Below, piece after piece: positions 10,510 to 18,632 of a stretch of DNA of 39,878 nucleotides. The stretch comes from an uncultured Phycisphaerales bacterium (GTDB taxonomy: Bacteria; Planctomycetota; Phycisphaerae; Phycisphaerales; UBA1924). The stretch is taken from contig CAIYWI010000071.1 in NCBI GenBank assembly GCA_903929885.1, forward strand, positions 1 through 39,878. Reading direction: 5' to 3'. Below the pieces are notes generated by a model. That model was not told the origin of the DNA. It saw nothing but the letters and a program-made list of their open reading frames with translations, and did not search any database. Within the stretch, counting starts at the first letter, position 1; each line of letters opens with the position of its first letter. The translations under genes and the position numbers were made by a program.

Positions 10510-10941
10510 TCAGGATGGCTCCTCCGCCTCGTCGTCCTCGATGCCCAGCACCTCGTCGCGACGGGCCAACAGCGTCGCCGCCGTGTCGATGAGCGTGGCC
10601 AAGGGGACCGGCTTCTGCAGATACTCGTCGACACCCAAGGACGCCGCGTAGGCCTGGTGACGCTTGCCCTCGTTGGCCGTGACCATGATCACCGCCGGGC
10701 TTTCCTCGTACCCCTTGACGTGCTCGAGCACCAGGAACCCCGACCGCTTGGGCAGCATCATGTCGAGCACCACCAGCTCGGGCGGGTCCTCGCTCACGAT
10801 GCGAATCGCCTCGTTGCCGTCCGACGCCGTCAACGTGAGGGCGCCTTCCGCCTGCAACGCGGCCTCGAACGACTCGCGGATGTCCGCGTCGTCGTCGACG
10901 ATCAGGATGCGGCGGTCGAGCAGGCGTGGCGACTGTCTCAT
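10510..10941 (-). CDS. Single-domain response regulator (receiver protein)
   Basis: CheY-like receiver that would be phosphorylated on Asp by a histidine kinase. In the 143-residue product the acidic cluster is in ILIVDDDAD (residues 12-20), the phospho-acceptor is D60 in LVVLDMMLP, the switch Thr is T88 in MVTAN and the conserved Lys is K110 in LQKPV. There is no DNA-binding domain, only a short acidic tail, so output must go through protein contact, perhaps with the coupled small protein downstream. No kinase gene is in the window. In-frame starts at 10968 (ATG) and 10980 (GTG) would add 9-13 residues. TACGGT at 10970-10975 could be a -10 that leaves only the 10941 start on the transcript. 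Confidence 0.88.
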   Translation of the reverse strand: MRQSPRLLDRRILIVDDDADIRESFEAALQAEGALTLTASDGNEAIRIVSEDPPELVVLDMMLPKRSGFLVLEHVKGYEESPAVIMVTANEGKRHQAYAASLGVDEYLQKPVPLATLIDTAATLLARRDEVLGIEDDEAEEPS

Positions 10942-11046
10942 GACGATTCCAGGGACCGGGGACGACATGACCGTACGCACGCCGCCGGGCCCGGCATGCC
11001 CAGGCGTCGAGCCGCGCGAAGGCGCCCATCGGCCTCGCCCGACCGA

Positions 11047-12162
11047 TCACACCGCCTTGGCGCATCCCGCGGCGATGGCCTGACGATCCGCCTCGCTCCG
11101 GGCCACCACCTGCTCCACGTCCGCCGCGGTCATCCACGGCAGGGAGGCAAGCTTGTCCCTCAGTTGCGACGGAAAGGGCTTGTTGAGCCGCTCGTGAGCC
11201 GGCCGGGCTCTCCACATCCGGTGCATCCAGAGGTACTGCTCCGGAGCACGCCTCACCATCAACTCGATCGCCCTTCGGTAGCGGGCCGTGATGTAGAACA
11301 AGGGGTCGGAATGAGTCGACCAGTCCTCCGGACCGAAGGAATCCACCATCTCGATGACGTACCCCATGCCCCCGCGACGGTCAGTCGCCGGGGCGCAACG
11401 GCCGCTCGGACCCCGGACCAGCGGGGGCTCGTCGGGCAGCCGACGGGCGGTGCCGCAGACCAGCCGCGCGTTGGTCTGCATGGCCAGCAGCCCGATGCTC
11501 TTGTAGGTGCTGGTGAGGCGGCCGAAGAAGGGCGTGAAGACCCCCCGATCGCCTCCCGATTGGTCGGCCACCAGACCCACCAGTTCCCTCCGCTCCAAGA
11601 CCGGCGGCAGGGCCCGGACCGCGCCGAACTTGCTCACCAGCGTCAGCCCCCGACGTGCGCGGGTTTCGTGCAGCCACGCATCGAGCGGACGCAGATCGAG
11701 CGGGCGATACACGGCGTGCAGCGGGAAGCCCAGCATGCTGATGGCGTAGCCGATGAGCTCCCAGTTGCCGCAGTGCCCCGTGATCATGATGCACGGATGC
11801 CCGGAAAGCACCTCGCGGAGCGCGGGGGCGATGGTGCCCAACTCGAGGTGCCGGGTGAACCCCTCCTTGGTGATCAGCCGCGGCGCGAACAGGATCTCGA
11901 TTCCCAGCCGGAAGAGATGCTGGTACGTGGCCACGGCGGTGTCGCGCCGCTGCTGGTCGGTCCAGTCGGGGAAGGCCACCTCGAGATGGTCGACGGCCCG
12001 CTGGAACCGTCGCGGGGAGAGTCGCGGGTAGAGCGATCCCATGCCCCGTGCGACGGAGGTGGCCGCCTCGAGCCCCATCACGTGCGGGATGGTCATCACG
12101 CCCCGGATCGCGGCGGCGATGGGGTGCTCGAGGAGGGAGGGCAGGTGCTTGACCTTCGCCAC
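11047..12162 (-). CDS. LpxL/HtrB-like lysophospholipid acyltransferase
   Basis: Membrane-associated acyltransferase of the lipid A late-acyltransferase family, adding an acyl chain to a lipid A-type or related acceptor. The 371-residue protein contains the HX4E catalytic motif HCGNWE at 130-135, the VYRPLD segment near 150, the ADQSGGDRGVFTPFFGR segment (family pattern DQ-x-G-x-FFG) near 205-222 and the YLWMHRMWRARP end typical of the family (usually W-x-H-R-R-W). The predicted start is GTG at 12162 with no good SD; TAACCT at 12175-12180 may be its -10. Downstream ATG codons at residues 23 and 29 are possible but would shorten the N-terminal membrane region. Acyl donor and acceptor are not deducible. 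The family implies an outer-membrane-type envelope. Confidence 0.85.
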   Translation of the reverse strand: MAKVKHLPSLLEHPIAAAIRGVMTIPHVMGLEAATSVARGMGSLYPRLSPRRFQRAVDHLEVAFPDWTDQQRRDTAVATYQHLFRLGIEILFAPRLITKEGFTRHLELGTIAPALREVLSGHPCIMITGHCGNWELIGYAISMLGFPLHAVYRPLDLRPLDAWLHETRARRGLTLVSKFGAVRALPPVLERRELVGLVADQSGGDRGVFTPFFGRLTSTYKSIGLLAMQTNARLVCGTARRLPDEPPLVRGPSGRCAPATDRRGGMGYVIEMVDSFGPEDWSTHSDPLFYITARYRRAIELMVRRAPEQYLWMHRMWRARPAHERLNKPFPSQLRDKLASLPWMTAADVEQVVARSEADRQAIAAGCAKAV

Positions 12163-12198
12163 GGCGTCGACAGGAGGTTACGACCGCTCCGGGAACGA

Positions 12199-12222
12199 AC
12201 AACCCCGGCGAACCGGGGTTGT
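12199..12222. terminator. Perfect 10-bp hairpin with UUCG loop on the minus strand
   Basis: Arms 12199-12208 and 12213-12222 pair completely around a 4-nt loop. It lies 60 nt downstream of the coiled-coil gene (minus strand) and 37 nt upstream of the acyltransferase start. It could terminate the former or sit in the leader of the latter. The downstream T content on the minus strand is weak. Confidence 0.6.
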
Positions 12223-12281
12223 CGGGAGAAAATCGGGTTGAACGAAGCCTGTTGCGAGCCCGAGCGGGCACGCGTCTGCAC

Positions 12282-13667
12282 TCAGCGATTGCCGATGCGT
12301 GCGGGCGCCTTGCCCACCAGCGTGTAGAGGCGGTTCTCGTTGAGCAGCGGGATGCCGGTGGCCTCGGCCTGCTTCATGAGGGCGTCGTAGCGATCGACCT
12401 CGCGTTGGCGACGGATGAACTCCTGAACGACCTCGAAGGGAGCGTCCTGACCCGGCCGAGGGGGCAGGAGGGGTCGCTGGCCGAGCACGAGGAAGTCGGC
12501 ATCGCCGCTGAGATCTCCCTCGATGCGACCGCCCCAGTTGGTGATCATGGCCTCGATATCGTTGCGCTCGAGGGGGGTGGCCACGCCGTCGCGGTCCATG
12601 TCGAAGTTGCCGAAGACGACGAACTTGTAGACCTTGCTGGGGTCGAAGAGGGCATTGGCGACCACGTCGCCCTTCACCACCGGATTGCCCTTCACCTCGG
12701 AGGTGATGCGACACGTGGCGCTGGTCGAGTCGATCGAGATGACCTCAAGCGTGGCCTTGCCTGCCGGATAGCGACCTTCGGCATCGGGCTTGATGGAGTT
12801 GGCGTCGGCGTAGACGGAGAAGGTCATGCCCAAGACGACCTTCTCGCGGGCGCCGATGCCGATGACGACCTGACGGTCGGCGTTGAGGGCGATGACCTCG
12901 GCATCGACGAGCGAGGCCTCGGCGCGGCCGCGGAAGGCCTCGAGGTTGCGCTGGCCGCGGAGGGCGGCGAGTTGTCCCTCGACGATGAGCTTGTCCTCGG
13001 TGAGCTTGGCGATCTGGCCCTCGAGCCGCTTCTTGGTCTCGGCGGCCTGATTCCGCTCCTTCTCGAGCGAGGCGTCGATGCGTGCCTTGTATCCGTCGGC
13101 GCCGGCCCGATACTGCTCGACCTCGGTCTTGTACGCCGAGACTTCCTTGTTGAGTGCATCGATGGTGGCCTGGTGGCTGGCCAAAAGACCCTTCACGCGG
13201 TCGACCTCGTTCTGACGGTCGGCCTGCGCCTGGGCCCGCGACCCCTCGGCCGACTGGAGCCCCGACTCGAGGGCGGCGATCTGCGCGTCGCGGTCGTTGA
13301 CCAGCGAGAGCAGCGAGGCGGTGTCCGCACCCTTCACGCTCTCGAGCTTGCGGGTGAGCTCGGCGACCGTGTCGCGACGCGAGCCGGTGACGCGCGCCAT
13401 GATCGAGGCCTGACCGTCGATCATGTAGCCCACCAGGCTCTTCCGCTCCTTCTCGGCCTCCTTGACCAGCGAAAGGACGTCCTCGCGGTTCCGCTCGTCG
13501 GACTTGACGACCTTCACCTGGTCGGCCTGCAGGGTCTCGACCGTCCGCTGCAGCTCGAAGGTCTTGTTGTAGAAGATCGCCGCCGTGACGAAGAAGCCCA
13601 GGGAGAGCACTCCCAGGATCGTGATCGTCGCTGCGACTCCGAAACTCGTGCTGGTGCGGCCGGCCAT
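12282..13667 (-). CDS. Membrane-anchored coiled-coil protein with BRCT-like C-terminus
   Basis: A 461-residue protein of unrecognised family. A single N-terminal membrane helix (about 10-32) is followed by a long heptad-rich coiled coil (about 35-250). A beta-rich domain (about 256-342) has the pattern DRQVVIGIGAREKVVLGMTFSVY, recalling the small barrel at the end of FlgT-like proteins. The last module (about 348-400) reads YKFVVFGNFD, then ERNDIEAMITNWGGRIEGDL and ADFLVLG. This has the hydrophobic strand, the I-x(3)-GG-x-I turn and the V/L-V/L-G end of a BRCT fold. With one N-terminal anchor the topology cannot be fixed: the coiled coil may be cytoplasmic or periplasmic. The start at 13667 has the SD AGGAAC; TATGCT at 13797-13802 is a possible -10. 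The BRCT and FlgT resemblances are inferences from pattern. Confidence 0.7.
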   Translation of the reverse strand: MAGRTSTSFGVAATITILGVLSLGFFVTAAIFYNKTFELQRTVETLQADQVKVVKSDERNREDVLSLVKEAEKERKSLVGYMIDGQASIMARVTGSRRDTVAELTRKLESVKGADTASLLSLVNDRDAQIAALESGLQSAEGSRAQAQADRQNEVDRVKGLLASHQATIDALNKEVSAYKTEVEQYRAGADGYKARIDASLEKERNQAAETKKRLEGQIAKLTEDKLIVEGQLAALRGQRNLEAFRGRAEASLVDAEVIALNADRQVVIGIGAREKVVLGMTFSVYADANSIKPDAEGRYPAGKATLEVISIDSTSATCRITSEVKGNPVVKGDVVANALFDPSKVYKFVVFGNFDMDRDGVATPLERNDIEAMITNWGGRIEGDLSGDADFLVLGQRPLLPPRPGQDAPFEVVQEFIRRQREVDRYDALMKQAEATGIPLLNENRLYTLVGKAPARIGNR

Positions 13668-13747
13668 GTGTGTTCCTGTTCCTGACGTGCACTGCCACGC
13701 GACGGGCACGACGCCTCGACGCGGCTTGGTCTACGCCCCCTTCGCCC

Positions 13748-13767
13748 GTCGGGTTGCGACACCCGAC
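13748..13767. terminator. 7-bp hairpin between gmk and the coiled-coil gene
   Basis: Arms 13748-13754 and 13761-13767 pair perfectly around a 6-nt loop, about 100 nt downstream of the gmk stop. There is no T-tract. An AT-rich 6-bp repeat (13832-13837 with 13843-13848) lies closer to gmk and is an alternative. Confidence 0.3.
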
Positions 13768-13868
13768 ACGCCCCGGGACGGACTGCCAAGGGTGGTAGCA
13801 TACGGCCACCCGCCCCCGGATTCCTCCCTGCAACAAACGGCTTTTGTTCGGACGGGCGAGGCGACCGA

Positions 13869-14522
13869 TCACCGTGGCCCGGCCGACTTGCGTCGCCGGG
13901 CCGCCAGCACCTCGTCCACCGCCTCGCGGATCGCCTCGGGCAGGTCGCGATTCACGATGAACCGGTCGTAGACGCTCCCGGCGCGGGCCGCGTCGATCTC
14001 GGCCTTGGCCTGGGCGAATCGCTTGCGGATGAGGTCCCCGTCCTCGCGCTTTCTGGCCTCGAGGCGATGGAGCAGCTCCTGCTCGCTGGGGGGCAGGATG
14101 AAGATGGCGAAGGCGTCGGGAATCCGGGCCTTGACCTGCGCAGCGCCCTGAACGTCGATCTCGAGGATGACCAGCCGCCCCCGCTTCAACTGCTCGACGA
14201 CCCACTCGCGGGGCGTGCCGTACTTCTTGCCGTAGACGCCGGCGTGTTCGAGGAAGGCGTCCTGGGCCTTCATGCGCTCGAACTCCTCGTCGGTGACGAA
14301 GTGATAGTCGACGCCCTCGACGTCGGCAGGGGTCTTGGCGCGGGTGGTGCAGGAGACGGAGAAGACCGAGTCGGCGATGGATCGCTCGACGCCCCGGGTG
14401 ATGGTCGTCTTGCCCACGCCGCTGGGGCCGCTGATGATGAGCAGCATCCCGTTGTCGGTGTCGGTGGAGAGCCGATGATGACCTGTCGCGTCACGCATGG
14501 CGGGTTCGGTGGCGGTGGGCAT
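13869..14522 (-). CDS. gmk: Guanylate kinase
   Basis: Phosphorylates GMP to GDP with ATP, an essential purine salvage and synthesis step in the cytoplasm. The 217-residue protein has the P-loop GPSGVGKT at 32-39. The GMP-binding segment includes S-CTTRAKTPADVEGVDYHFVT, with YGTPREWV and LEIDVQGAAQVK further on, and a lid Arg set in RKREDGDLIRKR. It ends with an Asp/Glu-rich helix. The core starts at GMLLIISG, so the ATG codons at 14498 and 14447 are alternative starts; with 14522 there is a 25-residue extension. It begins 22 nt after the stop of the AdkA-like fusion gene and lacks its own TAnnnT element, which argues for co-transcription with that gene. Confidence 0.95.
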   Translation of the reverse strand: MPTATEPAMRDATGHHRLSTDTDNGMLLIISGPSGVGKTTITRGVERSIADSVFSVSCTTRAKTPADVEGVDYHFVTDEEFERMKAQDAFLEHAGVYGKKYGTPREWVVEQLKRGRLVILEIDVQGAAQVKARIPDAFAIFILPPSEQELLHRLEARKREDGDLIRKRFAQAKAEIDAARAGSVYDRFIVNRDLPEAIREAVDEVLAARRRKSAGPR

Positions 14523-14544
14523 GTGGTTCGGGCGTCCCTCGAGT

Positions 14545-15672
14545 TCACTGGCCGAAGAGGTTTCGCTCGCTGAAGTAGCCGTTCTCCTCGAAGTAGGAGA
14601 GGGCCTCCTGCGTGCTGCGGAAGATGCGGGTGGCGGTCTCGGTGATGAAGGGGCTGGGGGCCTTGCGGGGCTTCCACACCACGAAGACCTCCTTGGTGTG
14701 CTCGAAGGCGTGATGCAGTTCGCGCTCGACGCCGCTGGAGAGGCCGGGGATGCCCCCCGGCAGTTCGGGGATGTACGACACGATCATGTCGGACTGGTCC
14801 ACCAGCTTGAAGTCCCGCATGTAGATCTGGCCGTCGATGTCGCCGGCGATGTCGAGCACCTCCCGCACCCGCACGCGGATGGGCTCGGCCCCCGCGCTCT
14901 TGCTCCCGCCGAAGGAGTGCGGAGCCAGGTCGAGCCAGTCCTTGCCGTCCTTGGCCGCCGCGATGGCGCGATCGAGCAGCAGCTTCTCGTCGACGTCGCC
15001 GGGATCGAACGTGATGAAGTGCTCGGCCAGCTCCGCCCGGAAGGCGTCGATCTCGGCCAGCACGTCGGGCATGTCCACCACGTGGCTCATCGGGAAGCTC
15101 GGGTAGACCTTCCGCATCCCCGGCCGACAGACCAGCCGGAAGAGCGTCCGCGTCGTCATCGCGTGACGCCCTCGCGACAGGATGTAGAAGCGACTGCCCG
15201 GGATCGCGCGGCTCATCAGCTCGGTGGCCAGGATCTCCTCCTCTCGCCACACCATGCAATCCTTGAGCGTCGCGTCGATGTCGTGCTCGGCGTGAAGTCG
15301 GTGGTTCACCACCTCGATGTTGTCCACCAGGCAGATGAACAGGTCCGGCTTGAGCTGCTCGATCTGGTCGTAGTCGAAGGCCGAGAAAAGCCCGTGACGC
15401 CACCGGAACGTCGCGTGCGTGTTCACGACGATGTTGTCCATCTCGCGGCTGTCGGCCAGGATGTCCTTGAACGCCGCCCGACGCAACGAGTTGAGCCGGC
15501 TGATCGGCAGGTCGAGGATCTTCCCCGGCCGCACGTCCGGGGCCTCCTTGTACATCAGGTCGCCCACGTGGAAGACGTGAAGGGGCTCGCCCTGCTCGCC
15601 ACCGAACGCCGCCGCGGCGTTGATGAAGGGCTTCTTGTCCATCCCGATCTGACCGGTCACGATCGCTCGCAT
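14545..15672 (-). CDS. AdkA-like P-loop protein fused to a deoxyribosyltransferase-like domain
   Basis: A 375-residue protein that I interpret as two modules. Residues 1-180 follow the archaeal-type adenylate kinase layout: MRAIVTGQIGMDKKP in place of the P-loop, FHVGDLMY, then IVVNTHATFRW at 81-91 and LKPDLFICLVDN near 107-118. The Walker A is damaged: the expected G-K-S/T is D-K-K. Residues about 185-345 include RKVYPSFPMSHV and IYMRDFKLVDQSDMIVSYIPE near 283-303, then GIPGLSSGVERELHHAF and EVFVVW. This matches the D-x(3)-D-D/V, SSG-x-E-x-A pattern of nucleoside 2-deoxyribosyltransferase-like proteins. Function is unknown; nucleotide binding or nucleotide-fragment handling is likely given gmk 22 nt downstream. 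TATCCT lies five nt before the ATG. Confidence 0.68.
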   Translation of the reverse strand: MRAIVTGQIGMDKKPFINAAAAFGGEQGEPLHVFHVGDLMYKEAPDVRPGKILDLPISRLNSLRRAAFKDILADSREMDNIVVNTHATFRWRHGLFSAFDYDQIEQLKPDLFICLVDNIEVVNHRLHAEHDIDATLKDCMVWREEEILATELMSRAIPGSRFYILSRGRHAMTTRTLFRLVCRPGMRKVYPSFPMSHVVDMPDVLAEIDAFRAELAEHFITFDPGDVDEKLLLDRAIAAAKDGKDWLDLAPHSFGGSKSAGAEPIRVRVREVLDIAGDIDGQIYMRDFKLVDQSDMIVSYIPELPGGIPGLSSGVERELHHAFEHTKEVFVVWKPRKAPSPFITETATRIFRSTQEALSYFEENGYFSERNLFGQ

Positions 15673-15677
15673 GACCG

Positions 15678-15683
15678 AGGATA
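15678..15683 (-). promoter_or_regulatory. Putative leaderless -10 (TATCCT) of the AdkA-like gene
   Basis: TATCCT is five nt upstream of the ATG at 15672. It would drive this gene and gmk independently of the M16 protease gene. Confidence 0.45.
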
Positions 15684-15736
15684 TGCAGCACCCGCGGCCC
15701 CTCCGGGCCGTCCGTCGCGGGCCCCGGGCCTTCGAT

Positions 15737-18574
15737 TCACTTCGAGGCGGGCGAACCTTCAGCCGCCGACGCGGGACGCAACACCACCTGCAGGGCGTTC
15801 TCCTTGACGTGGTACTTGACGAAGGCCGCCTTGACGTCCGAGGCCGAAATGGCCTCGAAGGCCGCGGGCGTCGCCAGCACGCGATCGAGGTCGTTGTCGT
15901 TGAAGGTCATGCTCGCGATCTCGCCCATCCAGAACGAAGGCTCCTTCATCGCCTCGTCGAGGGTGTTGGCGATCTGGCCCTTGGCCACCTTGAGTTCATC
16001 CTCGGTGGGCCCCTCGGCCGCGAAGGCGTCGAACATCTCGGTGATCTTGGCCACCAGCGCGTCGGCCTTGCCCGGCTGGGTCGGGGCGCTCGACCGGAAG
16101 AGCCCGAAGCCCGGGTAGACCTGGCCCGGCGTCGATGCCGCCGCGATCGAGTACACCAACTGGGCCTTCTCGCGGATCTCCTGCACCATGCGGCTGGAGA
16201 TCACCCGTGCCGCGAGTTGCATCGCCCTCGCATCGGCCAGGTTGGTCAGGTCGGGCCCGTAGAAGCCCACCATCACGTTGGCCATGTCGGTCTTGGTGGC
16301 GATCGTCTCGGCCACCACCTTCGGGCCCTTCTCCCGCACCAGGGCCCGCTTCTCGGCCAGGTACTCCTTCGACACGCGGGCCCGCGTGGGCAGCGAACCC
16401 ACGTAGCGGACGACCAACTCGATCGCCTTCTCGCGGGGCACGTCCCCCACCACCGCGACCTCGATGGGCGACGTGGCCACGAGGTTGGTCAACCACGCCT
16501 GCGCGGCCTCGAGCGTGACGGCGTCGACCTGGGCCTTGGTGAGCGGCTGCGTCCGCACCTCGCCCGCCGGATAGACGGCCTTGGCCATCAGCTTGCTGAA
16601 CATCTGCGAGGGGTTCTTCTCCATCCCCTCGAGCGCCTGGATCTGCGCCGTCTTCCAGCGGCCGAAGGCCGCCTCCTCGATCTTGGGGTCGGTCAGCAGC
16701 AGATGGGCCAGCTGCATGCCCGTCTCGAGCTCGTCGGGCGTGCCCGACACCGTCAACGCCACCCCCGCGGGACCGGAGTTGCCCCCGACGTTCACCTTCT
16801 TGCCCGTCATGAGCGAGCGGATGTCGTTGGACGTCAAGGAGCCGGTCGCGGGCTGGCCCCACGCCACCATCGCCGCCGACGTGACGCCACGGTTCTGCGC
16901 CGTCTCGAGCAGCGGCGCACCGATCAGCGTGATCGACACCGTCGCCTCGTTCTTCCGCTGGTCGTTGAACTTGTGGTGCACCCGCACGCCGTTGCTCAGC
17001 CACGCCGACCACACCGCCGACGCCGCGTGCTCGGCCGCCTCCGACACGGTGCCCGGCGCAGGCGTCTTGTCCATCAACTTCTCGGCCCGCTTGGCCGCGA
17101 CTTCCTTCTCGGGCTTGACGGCGAAGGCCTTCTCGCCCGCGGCGAGCAGGTCGGCCTCGCCGGGCAGGTCGCCCGTGGCCGGCAACTGCGCGAAGAACAT
17201 GACCTTGGAGGGCTCGAACTCCATGGCGAACCAGGCGGCACACTCCTCGGGCGTGATCGAGGGCAAGAGCGACCTGGCCGACTCGAGCCGCTGGGCGGCC
17301 GAGCGGATGGGCTCCCCCGAGGCCAGCGCGTTGTTGATGCGCATGAGGTGGGCCCTGGCCGGGAGCGTGGGCTCCTGCTGGGCCTGCTGCTCGGCCGAGG
17401 CGAGCAGATCGCGGCGAGCCTCCTCGATGGCGGCGGCGTCGAACCCGTGCAACCGGGTGCGCTGGATGCAGACGGCCAGATCGGCCAGCATCTCCCGCCA
17501 CCGCGCCGGCTCGCCGCTGGCCTGGGCCTGGGTCGTCCACATGGCGCTCGACATGGGGCTCGCGAAGGCGATGCCACCCAGGAACGACACCGCACCGTCG
17601 CTCACCTTCTCCTGCAGCGAGCGGTTGAACGCGCCCATCGCCAGCGACTGGACATACTCCTCGCGGAGCTGTGCCTGCGTGGTCACCGGCGGACGGGCGG
17701 GGCCGGTCTTCATCATGCCAACCGTCGCCCGGGTGAGTTCTGGATCGCTGGCCACCACCGCGAAGCTATGCTCGTAGGGCTTGACGCCCGCATCCTGGTC
17801 CTTGGCGTGCGCCTTGGCGGGCAGATCGCCGAAGGAGCCGACAATCTCCTGCTGCACCGCCTTGGCGTCGACATCGCCCACCACGATGACCGCGGAGTTG
17901 CCGGGGGCGTAGAAGGCGTCGTAGTACGCCGCGAAGTCCTCGCGCTGCACGCCCTTGATGGTCTCCTCGGTGCCGATGGGCAGCCGATCGCCGTAGATCG
18001 AGCCCGGGGCCATCCGCGTGTACATGTACTCCATGACGCGCTGGCGTCCGGACTTGCGGGCCGTCTTCTCCTCGAGGATGATCTGCCGCTCGCTCTCGAT
18101 CTCCTTGGGGTCGAGGATCAGCCGCCCGTTCACGTCGGCCATGAACAGGAACGCCTGACGAAGCTTCTCGACGCTGTTGTCGGGCAACGCAAGCTGGTAG
18201 CAGGTCTGCTCGAAGCTCGTGAAGGCGTTCTGGTGACGCCCGAAGGTGAGGCCCAGCGACTCGAAGTACTTCACCACCGTGCCGGGCGGAAAGTTCTTGC
18301 TGCCGTTGAAGGCCATGTGCTCGAGGTAGTGGGCGATGCCCCGCTGACGCTCCGTCTCGTTGAGCGATCCCGATGACACGTGCATCCACACCGACGCCCG
18401 CTTGGGCGGATTGTCGTGGGGCATGATGTAGTACGTCAGCCCGTTCTCGAGCCTGCCAGTCACCACCCTGGGGTCGGTCGGAAGATCCTCGGCCAAAGCC
18501 GCAGGCCCCGACACGGACAACATGACCAGGGAAAGGGCCCCGAGGGCCCCACGCACGAGGAAGGTGGTGCTCAT
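15737..18574 (-). CDS. Secreted M16-family (insulinase-type) zinc peptidase
   Basis: A 945-residue metallopeptidase of the PqqL/pitrilysin type, predicted to act in the periplasm or outside on peptides. A signal peptide covers about 1-28 (cleavage near ALA-E). The inverted zinc motif HYLEH is at 82-86. The third ligand is probably E162 in ESERQIILEE, 76 residues after H86 as in the family. An inactive second half (from about 470) carries the usual repeat of the M16 fold, including AAARVISSRMVQEIREKAQLVYSI near the C-terminus, the R/Y substrate-binding segment. Full single-chain length fits. TACGAT lies nine nt before the ATG and overlaps a small hairpin that also holds the GGAG SD. The gene lies between purH and the AdkA-like gene with spacers of 58-64 nt. 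Confidence 0.92.
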   Translation of the reverse strand: MSTTFLVRGALGALSLVMLSVSGPAALAEDLPTDPRVVTGRLENGLTYYIMPHDNPPKRASVWMHVSSGSLNETERQRGIAHYLEHMAFNGSKNFPPGTVVKYFESLGLTFGRHQNAFTSFEQTCYQLALPDNSVEKLRQAFLFMADVNGRLILDPKEIESERQIILEEKTARKSGRQRVMEYMYTRMAPGSIYGDRLPIGTEETIKGVQREDFAAYYDAFYAPGNSAVIVVGDVDAKAVQQEIVGSFGDLPAKAHAKDQDAGVKPYEHSFAVVASDPELTRATVGMMKTGPARPPVTTQAQLREEYVQSLAMGAFNRSLQEKVSDGAVSFLGGIAFASPMSSAMWTTQAQASGEPARWREMLADLAVCIQRTRLHGFDAAAIEEARRDLLASAEQQAQQEPTLPARAHLMRINNALASGEPIRSAAQRLESARSLLPSITPEECAAWFAMEFEPSKVMFFAQLPATGDLPGEADLLAAGEKAFAVKPEKEVAAKRAEKLMDKTPAPGTVSEAAEHAASAVWSAWLSNGVRVHHKFNDQRKNEATVSITLIGAPLLETAQNRGVTSAAMVAWGQPATGSLTSNDIRSLMTGKKVNVGGNSGPAGVALTVSGTPDELETGMQLAHLLLTDPKIEEAAFGRWKTAQIQALEGMEKNPSQMFSKLMAKAVYPAGEVRTQPLTKAQVDAVTLEAAQAWLTNLVATSPIEVAVVGDVPREKAIELVVRYVGSLPTRARVSKEYLAEKRALVREKGPKVVAETIATKTDMANVMVGFYGPDLTNLADARAMQLAARVISSRMVQEIREKAQLVYSIAAASTPGQVYPGFGLFRSSAPTQPGKADALVAKITEMFDAFAAEGPTEDELKVAKGQIANTLDEAMKEPSFWMGEIASMTFNDNDLDRVLATPAAFEAISASDVKAAFVKYHVKENALQVVLRPASAAEGSPASK

Positions 18575-18577
18575 GGC

Positions 18578-18596
18578 GGCTCCATCGTAGGGAGCC
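18578..18596 (-). promoter_or_regulatory. M16 gene start region: TACGAT -10 and SD inside a 6-bp hairpin
   Basis: TACGAT at 18584-18589 is nine nt before the ATG. Bases 18578-18583 pair with 18591-18596 around a 7-nt loop. On the transcript strand the GGAG SD is in the 3' arm, so a long transcript entering from purH would hide the SD. A transcript begun at TACGAT would lack the 5' arm and leave it free. Confidence 0.35.
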
Positions 18597-18632
18597 CCTC
18601 GCCGTGGTCGGAGCGTCGGGAGTGGGCCCGCC

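Noticed and set aside
15671..18376. Long plus-strand frame opposite the M16 protease
   Set aside because: His/Arg/Leu-rich composition and no domain; the minus strand has the complete HXXEH protease.
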